Positions 8,851-17,454 of a stretch of DNA of 64,000 nucleotides are shown here, one piece after another. This DNA is from an uncultured Lachnospiraceae bacterium (lineage in GTDB: Bacteria > Bacillota > Clostridia > Lachnospirales > Lachnospiraceae), in contig CANRNJ010000001.1 of assembly GCA_947631955.1 (NCBI GenBank), positions 1-64,000 on the forward strand. Direction: 5' to 3'. The translations under genes were made by a program, and so were the position numbers. The first letter of the stretch is position 1. Each line of letters begins with the position of its first letter. The notes under the pieces were generated by a model that made no database searches, was not told the origin of the DNA, and saw only the letters and a program-made list of their open reading frames with translations.

Positions 8851-8885
8851 CGCAAGTCCGACTCTCCAGAAATATTGGTAAATTG
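8851..8885 (+). repeat. 35-bp exact repeat (site-like, second type)
   Basis: This 35-bp stretch, starting CGCAAGTCCGACTCTCC, is identical to 45218-45252. At the second location it continues into a tandem TTGGTAAA arrangement and then, 65 bases on, the CTGCCGTGGCAG block. Here the continuity is broken by the IS200/IS605 remnant, and the second block reappears only at 9532. Confidence 0.75.
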
Positions 8886-9301
8886 CATATACGGGATATT
8901 TTGAAACAACTGTGTTTCTACAAAGGAGCAGAGATTATCGAGGGCATTTGATGCCGGATCATATCTATATGTTGGTGAGTATACCGCCCAAAATGAGTGT
9001 ATCAAGCTTTATGGGGTACTTAAAGGGAAAGTCGGCACTCATGATTTTCGACAGGCACGCAAACCTGAAGTACAAGTTTGGAAACCGGCATTTTGGGTCA
9101 AAAAGATATTATGTCAGTACAGTAGGTTTAAATGAAGCGGCAATCAGAAAATATATCGAAGACCATGAGAAGTACGATATCATGCAAGATAAGTTCAGTA
9201 TAAAGGAGTATGAAGACCCTTTTAAGGGTAAGGTCGGAGTAGTACAAATACCCCTTCAGGGAGGGGGTATAAGCAACGCGTCAAGTGCAATAGTGACTTG
9301 A
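8886..9301 (+). pseudogene. tnpA: IS200/IS605 TnpA (Y1 transposase) remnant
   Basis: The C-terminal two-thirds of a Y1 HUH transposase is readable. A first piece (IRDILKQLCFYKGAEIIEG) is joined, after a one-base deletion near 8943, to HLMPDHIYMLVSIPPKMSVS, FMGYLKGKSALMIFD, FGNRHFGSKRYYVSTVG (catalytic Tyr region) and IRKYIEDHEKYD. The N terminus is missing. The metal-binding HUH triad normally read as HVH is HIY here, a further sign of decay. The element sits inside a repeat copy and is flanked on the right by end hairpins. Confidence 0.8.
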
Positions 9302-9362
9302 ACGAAGAAAAAGTCAGGAGCGCCTTGAAACGCTCTCCGGTGTCGAGGGGTTATACCCAGTG

Positions 9363-9395
9363 AGTCGAGCTACCCGTTTTACGGGTGGCTCGACT
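9363..9395 (+). mobile_element. IS200/IS605 right-end hairpin
   Basis: The imperfect palindrome AGTCGAGCTACCCG-TTT-TACGGGTGGCTCGACT has a 14-bp stem with one mismatch. It lies 60 bases downstream of the tnpA remnant, where Y1 transposases recognise subterminal hairpins. The left end was not found. Bases 9396-9531 hold no readable gene. Confidence 0.6.
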
Positions 9396-9531
9396 TAATT
9401 GCAAAGCAATTTACTCATGCGCACAATTGCTGAATCTGCGCCTATTATACCAAAAGAATGTTACAACTTGGTGACTGACTTGCCTGTTTTAATAATATAG
9501 TGAAATAATTAGGCTTTCCAAAAACTTTTTC

Positions 9532-9630
9532 ATATCCTGCCACGTCAGGCGAGAAGTATTTTATCATATTCATAAAACCGCCGCAAACGCTTGATTTTAC
9601 TGTATTTCAGGCGATTTTAATAGTTTTGCT
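9532..9630 (+). repeat. CTGCCGTGGCAG-type repeat (copy B)
   Basis: The stretch ATATCCTGCCACGTCAGGCG is followed by GAAGTATTTTATCATA and then CTTGATTTTACTGTATTTCA. It matches 45317-45425 along most of its length, and the first part also matches 2456-2492 and 34711-34746. The near-palindromic CTGCCRYGKCAG core has the look of a recombinase site. Bases 9631-9716 show nothing else. Confidence 0.65.
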
Positions 9631-9716
9631 GTGACTGTGTAACAATCTACACCACGCCTCGATAATATTATTTATATGCCGCCATAAACACATATATAAA
9701 ACGTGCATAAACCGCT

Positions 9717-9968
9717 CTACGCTACCCCGCAAAAATGCATATTGCTTAATTTTCCCATCGGTATTTTTACATATGCGCGTTTGCCAACATTGAGTGATAT
9801 GTTAGGTATACAGCATTTAACGGTTCGATCACTTCCCGAATCATCTAGCATTACATATATGCCATTCGCGTTCTTCTTGATTACAGATATAAACGTGCGG
9901 TCTGCCTTGTATGATCCTATTTTTTCATCTATAATAGTGTTGATTGCTTTCAAAATAAAAAATCCCAA
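9717..9968 (-). CDS. Small phage-like protein, unknown function
   Basis: The 83-residue protein begins at a TTG or a nearby internal codon, with AGAAGG just upstream. It reads LKAINTIIDEKIGSYKADRTF, then VGKRAYVKIPMGKLSNMHFCG. It resembles short OB-like proteins of siphophage structural operons, in which residues such as KCCIPN alternate with a YVKIP strand. No other phage gene is nearby, so it may be a relic. A longer plus-strand frame covers the same bases but has no recognisable content. Recognition is weak. Confidence 0.4.
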   Translation of the reverse strand: MGFFILKAINTIIDEKIGSYKADRTFISVIKKNANGIYVMLDDSGSDRTVKCCIPNISLNVGKRAYVKIPMGKLSNMHFCGVA

Positions 9969-10292
9969 ACCTTCTTTTTATATTGTGCTGTACTCTCGTT
10001 CACTTCTTTACAACAATATTGATTATCATCCCATACTGCTTTTCTTTCTCAAAACAATAAAACACAATTCTTCATCTTCAGGCAAAAGATGCTCTATCAT
10101 ATCCTCTATGGAATGGCTCGACCGATACACCACTAAACGAATCAGCCAACTAAAACAAGAAAACATTCATGATATCTGGAGAAAGATGTATCTTGAAAAA
10201 GCTGCTGATGAAATTTTTACCAAGCAGCAGGACATAAAAAGCACCATCAGATGAATAATCCATCCGTCGATGCTTTCTTTTTTGTGATGTCA

Positions 10293-10931
10293 TCATTCCT
10301 CACTGACGCAGATTCTTTTAATACACCACGACTGCATAAAATCAATTATCTCTTTATCATTACCGCTTTCATAAAATTCCAATAATAAAGTTTTAAATTC
10401 TTCCAGTTTGTCAATCGGAATCTGAAAAATACCCACATTATTCTGAATCAATATCTTATTGGCGATCAGTTGCGCTACCCGCTTATTTCCATCTATAAAC
10501 ATCTGTGTCCTTGCAACATAACAGAAATACTTCAAAGCTTTTAACTCAATGTCTGCTATCTGGTCAATGCTCTCCAGTGTATCTATTATGATGCCTGTAT
10601 GCGGCAATTCTGGCTCCCATGACGTGCCGCCTATCTGCACCGGAATTGTTCTGATTTCACCGGCATAATCAAATAATAATTCTCCAACAATCTTGTTATA
10701 TTCTCTGAGAAGCATAAGATTATTGCTATAATCGAGATTATCCAGTAAGAATTGCCACGCTCTCTTCATATTGATAATAAACAAAACTTCTTCCGTCTTT
10801 GTTGTTGTTATCGCATTGGCTAATATTGCCTCTGTCTTAGGAAAAGTCGTTCCCAATCCTTCCAGATTAGCACTCTTCCAGATACTGTCCACTAATAGCC
10901 TTTTTGCCATTTCTATTGCTGAATCACGCAT
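10293..10931 (-). CDS. Fido-family protein with altered active-site motif
   Basis: The 212-residue protein is all-helical with a Fido core: RTQMFIDGNKRVAQLIANKIL at residues 140-160. The Doc/Fic histidine of HxFxDGNKR is replaced by Gln (QMFIDGNKR), so catalysis is probably impaired, or the protein serves as a binding or regulatory homologue. The NKR ending resembles Doc rather than Fic. Its ATG overlaps the stop of a 29-codon upstream frame (TAATG), indicating translational coupling. The neighbourhood contains a decayed cassette promoter at 11242-11302. It is the second of five Fido proteins in the first 45 kb. Confidence 0.75.
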   Translation of the reverse strand: MRDSAIEMAKRLLVDSIWKSANLEGLGTTFPKTEAILANAITTTKTEEVLFIINMKRAWQFLLDNLDYSNNLMLLREYNKIVGELLFDYAGEIRTIPVQIGGTSWEPELPHTGIIIDTLESIDQIADIELKALKYFCYVARTQMFIDGNKRVAQLIANKILIQNNVGIFQIPIDKLEEFKTLLLEFYESGNDKEIIDFMQSWCIKRICVSEE

Positions 10932-11020
10932 TATTCTTTTACCTCTTCATCTGATCCGACTATTGTAAACTTGCTTCCATTTTCAAGTTTTGCTGATTTA
11001 AAATAGAAATTATTTCCCAT
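10931..11020 (-). CDS. 29-residue leader frame coupled to the Fido gene
   Basis: The frame starts at the ATG at 11020 and encodes a charged peptide beginning MGNNFYFKSAKLENG. Its stop overlaps the Fido start as TAATG. Short coupled partners of Fido proteins are commonly antitoxins such as VbhA or YhfG, but no SxxxE(G/N) inhibitory motif is visible here. The ribosome site is weak. It may instead be the degraded tail of a longer antitoxin that now begins in the broken region upstream. Confidence 0.35.
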   Translation of the reverse strand: MGNNFYFKSAKLENGSKFTIVGSDEEVKE

Positions 11021-11240
11021 TTCGTGTTATTCAATTACTCCTAAATTTACTTTCATATGACAATTCAGGATTTAAGTCAACTTTCCATTCAGTCAAATTT
11101 TCCGGTTGGCATTGTAGTAACTGCATATATCTTCTATTGTTTTCGTTGAAACGTCACACATGAAATCATTTCCATTATGAGTATTTTGGTATTCTTATAG
11201 TTTTTGTTCAATCTCCTTTTTTAATTTATCATAACCTATT
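11021..11240 (-). pseudogene. Decayed gene behind a shared cassette promoter
   Basis: The minus strand downstream of the promoter at 11242 starts with AAAGGAG but has stops in all frames. Readable pieces are THNGNDFMCDVSTKTIEDIC and, in another frame, NLTEWKVDLNPELSYESKF. They suggest a small protein broken by at least one frameshift. I do not recognise the family. Its promoter matches the RhuM-Doc promoter although the coding sequence does not. Confidence 0.35.
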
Positions 11241-11241
11241 C

Positions 11242-11302
11242 GCCCACTTTTATCTTTATATACATTATAGCATATGTGGAGAATAAAGTGGGGATAAAAT
11301 GC
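11242..11302 (-). promoter_or_regulatory. Diverged copy of the RhuM-Doc promoter block
   Basis: Read on the plus strand it begins GCCCACTTTTATC, continues TACATTATAGCATATGTGGAG and ends GGGGATAAAATGC. It aligns base for base with 2286-2347 and 41747-41808, including the TATAAT (minus strand). The palindromic arms have been lost. The promoter therefore precedes a different, broken gene, which implies that the promoter-plus-site block moved independently of the RhuM-Doc gene. Confidence 0.55.
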
Positions 11303-11380
11303 TATAAAAAACAGTAGAATCAGCAAAAACATTCCATTTTATAAATTGTAAACAGGATCATGTCAAAATCCTTTTTTTAA

Positions 11381-11400
11381 CGGTATAGTAGTGGTATGAT
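11381..11400 (+). repeat. Degenerate tandem site unit
   Basis: CGGTATAGTAGTGGTATGAT is a degenerate form of the tandem TGGTGTAGTAA pair. It lies 80 bases from the diverged cassette promoter at 11242-11302, in the same relative order as in the RhuM-Doc copies. Confidence 0.45.
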
Positions 11401-11461
11401 TTACCCCGTTCCCCTTCATCAGCAAAAAATATACAAATTATGCATCCTCTCAGCAGCCATG

Positions 11462-14440
11462 TCACCATTCCTGCATTTTGATTTCGGACCCAAATGTCAT
11501 TTCCAGAAGTTCCGCCGCGATCTCTTTGCTGCAGACCCGCATCAGATTATCCTCTGCGTCTTCCTTTGACAGCAGGTTCACGCTTCCATACCAGACAATC
11601 TCCTGATCGATCACCGCATAATGCTCGCAGGAATTTTCCACCAACCGAATTTCAAATCCGGCTTTCCGCAGACGTTCTATCAGTTCCGTCCTCACATCAT
11701 CTCTTCCATACTTATAAGCATCAGGATGCCATGTGACAATTGTTACTTTAACGCCTGATTCTTGGCGCTTACCAAGGGCGTCTATGATGCGGTTCACCTT
11801 TTGATTATTTAACCTTGGACTGGATATTATGACCCCTGACATGGCCTCTTCAAGATCTCTCCAGTATATCTCGGCATAGTTATCAATATCATAAATGGCA
11901 TTTGCTGCCTGTTTTTCTCCACCCATGCTGACACAAATCTCATATCCGATCTTCTTATATGCCTTCAGTCTTGCCGAATACATTTTATCGAATTTTGGAA
12001 TATGAATGTCCACATAATCATATACTATGACATTTTCTTTTCCGCCGTAATCCCTGTTGAGGCGGCCTACATACTGCTCTACAACGCTCTCTCCTGAAAC
12101 CGGAGTCGCCATAAACAAGGTATCCAATCTCGGATAATCAAATCCTTCTCCAAGTAAGGAGCCCGTTCCCACAAGGATAAGACTTTCTGAATCAGTTACT
12201 GTGTTCAGCTCTGCCGCCTGCGACCTGCGCGCTTTTGTACCGTCAGAGCCTGTCAGCAGAATCAGTCTGTCAACATATTTTTCCAACTTCACGGACAACC
12301 GTCTGGCATGGTCAACATATTTGGTCAGTACAACCGGAGTCCGTCCGGCTTTCACACAGGCCGCCACATCCCTGATGATCTGCTCATCCCGAACGTCATT
12401 ATTCCTTATCAGTTCATAGGCATCATTGCCGTATGGAGTCTTAGACAAATGGTGCGGCTTTACTGTGCGTGTAAAACGGGGATATACCAGATGATCGATA
12501 TTCTGTTCTCTTGCTCTATCTTTTGCCGTAAACCTGTACCTGACAGGGCCAAGAAGAAACTCATTTATCTTTTCCTTGCCATCGCCACGTTTCGGTGTCG
12601 CCGTCACCCCATACACATATTTTGCATTGATCGCCTGAAGCACCTCTATTGCGCTGTCGGAAGCGGCGTGATGACATTCATCAAAATAGACCTGTGCGTA
12701 CTCCTTAAGCATAGGATGGAAACCGTCTTTCTTTTTCAGGGAGCGTATCATTGCCACATCCACTATTCCGGTCAAAGTATCGTGTGTCCCTTGGAGATTC
12801 CCGATCAAGGATTTCCTTTTCCTTGTTTGCCCGGTTCTTGTTTTGTATTCCGGCAGTTCCTCATTGATATTCAAAAACTCGCCCAGACGTCTGATCCACT
12901 GGTTCATCAGATCTGCCCGATCTACAAGTATTAAGGTATTCACACCTCTTCTTGCGATCATACTGCAGCATACCACCGTCTTTCCAAACGCCGTGGCGGC
13001 ATGAAGGATACCGGTTTCATTTGCAAGCATCGACTCCACAGCCGGTATCTGCGACTCCCGCAGTTCTCCTTTAAACGAAACATGGATCTTCCGTCCATCC
13101 GAACGTTTGTCCTCTATTTCATATTTGACTCCGGCTTTATCAAAGCGCTTCAGGATATCGTCCTTGAGTCCCCGCGGCAGGACAATATATTTTCCATCAT
13201 CATTTCCAAGATAAATAAATCTTGGCTCATCATAATTGGGCATATCCATGGCCTGATTTTGGAAATATTGTCTGTTTGAGAATGTTGCCATTCGGCGGAG
13301 CTGCCTTTTGATCTTATTGGAAATCCCGGTGGAATCTATATAAATACGATCAGCCAATACGATATGCACAATACCATTCACACCGTTTGCATCAATCTCC
13401 GAATCCTTATCCCACGGGGCATCGCTGCCATCCGCTTCTCCCATGTCACCTGCGCGGTACCATGCGGAAAGATAATCTACTATTTCCTGTCTGCTTAACC
13501 TTCTTGTACTTGCAAGTATTTTTAACTGATCCTCATATGCATTCCAATTTTCATCAACAAAAGCGCTGTTGCCCGCTTTCAGAGCCAGACCCTGCAGCGG
13601 AAGGGCAATGACATTTCCAAGGCCGCCATCCGGAAGGGCATCCTGATTCGGTATCATGCGGTCATAGTATTTGAAAGACTTAAGATTTACGGATTCCGCC
13701 CCTTTTTCAAGCAATGCAAAGCCAAATCGTCTTGCCAGTCTGGCCGGGATCATCTCCTTAAAGAATATCCAAAGATGTGCGCCCCGCCCCGATCTTGACC
13801 GTTCCACCACAGCGTCCACATTAAGATTTCTACAAATACGGCGCAAGGCATTTATTTCCTCCTTCCAACTATCATCCGCATTTGCATAATCTTCCTGTTC
13901 TGCCCCTTTTGTGTGATTATCAAAATCGAATACAAGCAGTTGGCACAGATTGTTCTCCAACGTCGGATAAACAGCCACTACATCATTTCCATTTGGATCT
14001 GCGCCAATCATATGTGCCTTGATCAACGGCAATGTGATTGGTTTATATGCCTTTAATTCACAGTCTTTACATCGAACGCCGTCCTTTTTCTGAATATGAC
14101 ATCCTTGATCCCATCGGTTAAAGCATTGTGTATAATACCCGTTTTTTCCTGTTTTGGGATTTGTATAGCGAAGATCAAACACATCTTTTCTTCCGCGGCA
14201 AAACAGCATAAAGAAATCATTGGCAATCTTATCTGTAACTTCAAATTTCTTTATTCTTGCTCCCTGATCCGGATCATAAATATCTGTAGGTCCATTACTG
14301 TTGTCCATCACAATATCTGCATACGAAATCCCGGCTTCATCAAGGCGTTCCTTCAGAAGCCGGTTTTCATTTTGCAGCGCTTCAATTTTTGACTGCAGCT
14401 CTCCTGCTGCATCTGATTGATGCTCTTCTAATTCCACCAT
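11462..14440 (-). CDS. TOTE-type primase-SF2 helicase-PLD conflict-system protein
   Basis: The 992-residue protein has four parts. First comes a short coiled coil (ELQSKIEALQNENRLLKERL). Next, at about residues 50-340, is an archaeo-eukaryotic primase domain of the TOTE type, with a Cys cluster, LLVFDFDNH metal ligands, RSRSGRGAHLWIFF and GNVIALPLQG. The SF2 helicase follows (Walker A TAFGKTV, DECH box VYFDECHHAA, motif VI QYVGRLNRDYGG). The C-terminal domain is PLD-like, with HYAVIDQEIVWYGSVN and NLM; its HKD lysine is replaced, so nuclease activity is uncertain. The ATG at 14440 follows GGAG by ten bases. TOTE proteins are predicted to act in conflict with mobile DNA. No partner gene is adjacent, so the system appears to be a single protein. 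Confidence 0.85.
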   Translation of the reverse strand: MVELEEHQSDAAGELQSKIEALQNENRLLKERLDEAGISYADIVMDNSNGPTDIYDPDQGARIKKFEVTDKIANDFFMLFCRGRKDVFDLRYTNPKTGKNGYYTQCFNRWDQGCHIQKKDGVRCKDCELKAYKPITLPLIKAHMIGADPNGNDVVAVYPTLENNLCQLLVFDFDNHTKGAEQEDYANADDSWKEEINALRRICRNLNVDAVVERSRSGRGAHLWIFFKEMIPARLARRFGFALLEKGAESVNLKSFKYYDRMIPNQDALPDGGLGNVIALPLQGLALKAGNSAFVDENWNAYEDQLKILASTRRLSRQEIVDYLSAWYRAGDMGEADGSDAPWDKDSEIDANGVNGIVHIVLADRIYIDSTGISNKIKRQLRRMATFSNRQYFQNQAMDMPNYDEPRFIYLGNDDGKYIVLPRGLKDDILKRFDKAGVKYEIEDKRSDGRKIHVSFKGELRESQIPAVESMLANETGILHAATAFGKTVVCCSMIARRGVNTLILVDRADLMNQWIRRLGEFLNINEELPEYKTRTGQTRKRKSLIGNLQGTHDTLTGIVDVAMIRSLKKKDGFHPMLKEYAQVYFDECHHAASDSAIEVLQAINAKYVYGVTATPKRGDGKEKINEFLLGPVRYRFTAKDRAREQNIDHLVYPRFTRTVKPHHLSKTPYGNDAYELIRNNDVRDEQIIRDVAACVKAGRTPVVLTKYVDHARRLSVKLEKYVDRLILLTGSDGTKARRSQAAELNTVTDSESLILVGTGSLLGEGFDYPRLDTLFMATPVSGESVVEQYVGRLNRDYGGKENVIVYDYVDIHIPKFDKMYSARLKAYKKIGYEICVSMGGEKQAANAIYDIDNYAEIYWRDLEEAMSGVIISSPRLNNQKVNRIIDALGKRQESGVKVTIVTWHPDAYKYGRDDVRTELIERLRKAGFEIRLVENSCEHYAVIDQEIVWYGSVNLLSKEDAEDNLMRVCSKEIAAELLEMTFGSEIKMQEW

Positions 14441-14690
14441 AACGATCACGCTCCAAGCGGCTCACTGGCTGCAATAACATATTAATGTTTCTCTGCCTCG
14501 CCGCTGATCACATACTTTATCCATTTCTTTCAAACAATCAACAGCATCTCCAATTACTCTTATTTTACCACACATCAGAATAAACCAGAAGCAGATTTTT
14601 TTATGTATTAGCTGTATTAGCGATCCCACCATCATCACAAATGATTGCCGATAATATCGTTCACAGAAATCACAACTTTCAGTTAAAGCA

Positions 14691-14728
14691 AAAAGGAGTG
14701 CCGCACAATAAGTGCGATACTCCCTTTT
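14691..14728 (-). terminator. Hairpin terminator after the RNHCP gene
   Basis: AAAAGGAGTGCCGCAC (14691-14706) pairs with GTGCGATACTCCCTTTT (14712-14728) across a five-base loop, with one or two mismatches, and is followed by a T run on either strand. It can terminate the RNHCP operon. Bases 14441-14690 hold only the upstream region of the TOTE gene. Confidence 0.7.
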
Positions 14729-14859
14729 ATTTTTTGAAAAATATCCCTGCCCGATTTTGATAGCGATCGGTACTTATGCGGTATACCGGATGAAACCATG
14801 ACAGAATTGCATTTCCGGCTTTCCGTACATCTACATCACAGGATGCAGAAGCAGGGGAA

Positions 14860-15294
14860 TTACCGCGATTGCTGCAGGCTGCTATCACCACCCATCATTC
14901 TTGTCATTTCCTCAATTCTTTCAATGGGAAACGGCGGCTGCCCTAAAGGCTTCATTGCAATAGACATAAGCTTCACAGGATTATCATCACCTGCGACTCG
15001 ATTGGAACGAAATGTTCCGCACCTTTTACATCTGTGAATAACAGCCCATTCACCTTTATTTCTTACCCACACAGACACAGGTTCCATGTACCCGCCGCAA
15101 TCAGATGCTCTGTCGCCTGGCTCAATGTCCACATGCAGGCTGTATAAGCAATTAGGGCAATGATTTCTATGATTACTGCCCGCGCCTTCCGGTACGACGG
15201 TCCTGCCGCAGTTTTTACATACAAATGTATCGCTGCATGGATGTGTTTTATAGAAGCCTTTTTCATACAGCTTTCGCTTATTCTCTCTATTCAT
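14860..15294 (-). CDS. RNHCP-domain zinc-ribbon protein
   Basis: The 144-residue protein is named for its central motif SNHRNHCPNCLYSLHVD. It has two further CxxC pairs (FVCKNCG and HRCKRCG) and the C-terminal signature PPFPIERI, so it probably binds two zinc ions. The family is widespread in Firmicutes with unknown molecular function. The start at 15294 follows GGAGG by eight bases and lies inside the end of the CD3324-like gene, so the two are translationally coupled. Upstream in-frame ATGs lie within that gene and are rejected. Confidence 0.85.
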   Translation of the reverse strand: MNRENKRKLYEKGFYKTHPCSDTFVCKNCGRTVVPEGAGSNHRNHCPNCLYSLHVDIEPGDRASDCGGYMEPVSVWVRNKGEWAVIHRCKRCGTFRSNRVAGDDNPVKLMSIAMKPLGQPPFPIERIEEMTRMMGGDSSLQQSR

Positions 15295-15592
15295 TTTTGA
15301 ATCCTCCATTATCTTTTTGTACAGAGGATTCATATTCATGTATGATTCCCTGAATCCTTTTTTCTGAAAGGAAATACATGATGCCAAGTTCTGCAGCAGT
15401 TACGCCTGAATAATACCTGTTTACTATCTCTTTGTTACGTTTTGCCAGCCTGTCTTTGGTTCCGTTCTTTTCACCCCACGATAATAGGTTTTCATCTTTC
15501 CGCGGAATGTATAAAACTTTACCGTCAACGTACTTTTGAATTTCTCTGACTAAATCTTCCGGCAGGATTTCATCTGCATTTACATAGCTCAT
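15287..15592 (-). CDS. CD3324-family (Mor-like helix-turn-helix) protein
   Basis: The 101-residue protein starts at an ATG after AGGAGGACGC. Signatures are ILPEDLVREIQKYVDGKVLYIP near the N terminus, GTKDRLAKRNKEIVNRYYSG in the middle and a C-terminal helix-turn-helix (AAELGIMYFLSEKRIQGII). The family is common in Clostridia and probably binds DNA; its targets are unknown. It forms a two-gene operon with the RNHCP gene. Confidence 0.85.
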   Translation of the reverse strand: MSYVNADEILPEDLVREIQKYVDGKVLYIPRKDENLLSWGEKNGTKDRLAKRNKEIVNRYYSGVTAAELGIMYFLSEKRIQGIIHEYESSVQKDNGGFKNE

Positions 15593-15622
15593 ATGCGTCC
15601 TCCTAATACTGTGTTAGGATGC

Positions 15623-15658
15623 AATGGCTATAACATTCCATTATTTGCAATAGCCATT
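15623..15658. promoter_or_regulatory. Inverted repeat upstream of CD3324-like gene
   Basis: AATGGCTAT (15623-15631) and ATAGCCATT (15650-15658) form a perfect 9-bp inverted repeat, 30-65 bases upstream of the start codon. It is a candidate operator, possibly for the gene's own HTH product. The rest of 15659-15948 shows no gene. Confidence 0.4.
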
Positions 15659-15948
15659 GCTATTGCGCAATCTCCTTATAATTCTTCATGCAACACCTTT
15701 TTTAACCTTTCTGTTTCCTTTATTTTGTTTAGGATAACATATCAACAGATATATCGGCAACCTCGTTTTCAAATAAAACTATTCTTGAGTTTTCAAATAA
15801 AATCATTGGTGGATTTAGATTATCTTTTTAGAAGTTCTTATATATCCTCACAACCTTTTAGGTTTTCCCTCTGCTTTACGGAAGCGAAAGCTGCGTGTGC
15901 GTAATAGTTCAAACTCAAAGTTTTCAGTTTTTTACTTTCCATAGTTTT

Positions 15949-16713
15949 TTACCTCATTTCTTTCTTTCCAAATTGAGTTACTGCAATCACAAGCACTATC
16001 ACAAATACCAGTATCGCAATCGGTAAGAACGGAAAAACAGAAAAAGTCCTTATGTTAGGATTGACCGTAAAATCATGCAGAGAACATGATACCAAATATC
16101 CACTGTAACAATACGGATAAAAAATCCAAATGGGTGTAGCTGAAACCAAAATGCCGGGGATAACCAGAAGCAGGTTCAATCCTGCGGAAAGCAGCGGCTT
16201 ATCAAACAATACGGTGATTGCCCACATGGTTCCCACGCATGGCAGCATTGTCAGAAACAGCCCGACACACCATTTCAGCAGATAAAGGATTGGCAGGGTT
16301 TCGGTCACACCCATTGTGCTTGTGGCAACTGTTCCGGCAATCACAAACACCGCGAGGAATACGACCATCTCCATGAACAGATAAAATACCAACACGCAGA
16401 ATTTTGCAATGGAGAGTGCATGGCGGCTGACCGGCAGGGCAAGCATTTTCAGGATGCCGTTATTTCCTGTTTCCCGGCCCGCAATCATCACGCAGACCAC
16501 GATCATCGAGAACGGCAGCAGATAGTAGGCGTAGAGCAGCGCACTTTGAATGAACATGGCAGGCCATGCGTTTGTGTATTCCGGCGTAAAATATCGGCTC
16601 AAGTTTGCGACCCCGGAGGCAGCCACCAACAGAGGCGCAGCAAAAATCAGCGGTACGATCTTCGAGCGTTTTACTTTCATAAACTCAATTCTGAGCAGTT
16701 CAAAAAAACTCAT
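15949..16713 (-). CDS. Lantibiotic-immunity ABC permease (MutG/CprC type)
   Basis: The 254-residue ABC-2 permease has about six hydrophobic segments and begins FFELLRIEFMKVKRSKIVPL, the typical cytoplasmic start of MutG/SpaG-like subunits. It is the last gene of a three-gene minus-strand operon (ATPase, permease, permease). With its partners it likely expels or extracts lantibiotic-like peptides from the membrane. In C. difficile the homologous CprABC gives resistance to nisin-type peptides. The divergent two-component pair at 18398-20483 is the expected regulator. Confidence 0.85.
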   Translation of the reverse strand: MSFFELLRIEFMKVKRSKIVPLIFAAPLLVAASGVANLSRYFTPEYTNAWPAMFIQSALLYAYYLLPFSMIVVCVMIAGRETGNNGILKMLALPVSRHALSIAKFCVLVFYLFMEMVVFLAVFVIAGTVATSTMGVTETLPILYLLKWCVGLFLTMLPCVGTMWAITVLFDKPLLSAGLNLLLVIPGILVSATPIWIFYPYCYSGYLVSCSLHDFTVNPNIRTFSVFPFLPIAILVFVIVLVIAVTQFGKKEMR

Positions 16714-16728
16714 TATCCAGATTCCTCC

Positions 16729-17454
16729 TTACTCACAGCGCAAATTTTTTGCCATCCACAGCCCTGCGCCGAGAAATGCCAATGTTTCAATACATGCGGC
16801 AATGATAGCCTTTGTGTCCGGCTGTGCGCTCATAGCAGCCGCAGGTTTCAGCATTATAACGAAAGGGTGGATCATCAACAAGTTAATGCTTGAATCAGCC
16901 AATGCCATCCCACTTAGGAAACCTGCAACGCCAATGCCCAGCGGCACCCACATGTTTTCAAAACGGGACGAGATCAAAACCATAAATGACAGGACGGGCA
17001 TTGAGGTAATGAATGAGTAACCCGCAAATTTGATCAGCGTTCCCATTTCAAACGCCCCTTGCGGCAAGTCGGTCATACCGATCCGCATAAGTGCCAGATT
17101 TTGCAAAGCTACTGCCACGAAAAGCAGGGTCGACAGGATCAGAAATTTGCAAAGATACATTCCAGGGACATTTACAGGGAGCATATACATTTTCTTAACA
17201 GCATTACCCTTAAACTCCATGTTGTAGATCATGCAGGCAGCAACTACGATCCCAAACATATTCAAGATCATAATCATGCCGTAAAGCTGGGTCAGCAGAA
17301 CATCCATAGGAGCCAAAGGCAGACTCAGCAGAGTGTCTTTCCTCACAATAAAATTTAGAAAGGCATACCCGGCGCCCAAAATACCAACAGCCGGCAACAC
17401 AGGGATAACACCTGTCCGCTTTTCTTTCCGAAGTTCAATCGCAAGCATACTCAT
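16729..17454 (-). CDS. Lantibiotic-immunity ABC permease (MutE/CprB type)
   Basis: The 241-residue permease has six predicted membrane segments and the family start MLAIELRKEKRTGVIPVLPA. Its ATG overlaps the ATPase stop (ATGA), and the next permease follows 15 bases later. Two dissimilar permeases plus one ATPase is the arrangement of SpaFEG, MutFEG and CprABC immunity transporters. It would act in the cytoplasmic membrane with the ATPase at 17451-18251. Confidence 0.85.
   Translation of the reverse strand: MSMLAIELRKEKRTGVIPVLPAVGILGAGYAFLNFIVRKDTLLSLPLAPMDVLLTQLYGMIMILNMFGIVVAACMIYNMEFKGNAVKKMYMLPVNVPGMYLCKFLILSTLLFVAVALQNLALMRIGMTDLPQGAFEMGTLIKFAGYSFITSMPVLSFMVLISSRFENMWVPLGIGVAGFLSGMALADSSINLLMIHPFVIMLKPAAAMSAQPDTKAIIAACIETLAFLGAGLWMAKNLRCE

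Noticed and set aside
8736-9005. Minus-strand frame extending past the HicA start
   Set aside because: It is antisense to the transposase remnant and begins upstream of the HicA promoter.
9703-10254. A 183-codon plus-strand frame overlapping the small minus-strand phage-like gene
   Set aside because: The translation is low in recognisable motifs, has no ribosome site at its start, and covers the antisense of a plausible gene. Only its last 50 codons look protein-like, with no family.
9717-11400. Complete prophage
   Set aside because: Only one small phage-like gene is visible; there are no terminase, capsid, tail, lysis or repressor genes.
14860-15387. Longer N terminus for the RNHCP protein
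   Set aside because: The extra residues are encoded inside the upstream gene, while a strong GGAGG site precedes the inner ATG at 15294.
16420-17358. Several plus-strand frames opposite the immunity permeases
   Set aside because: They are antisense shadows of strong minus-strand genes and lack ribosome sites.
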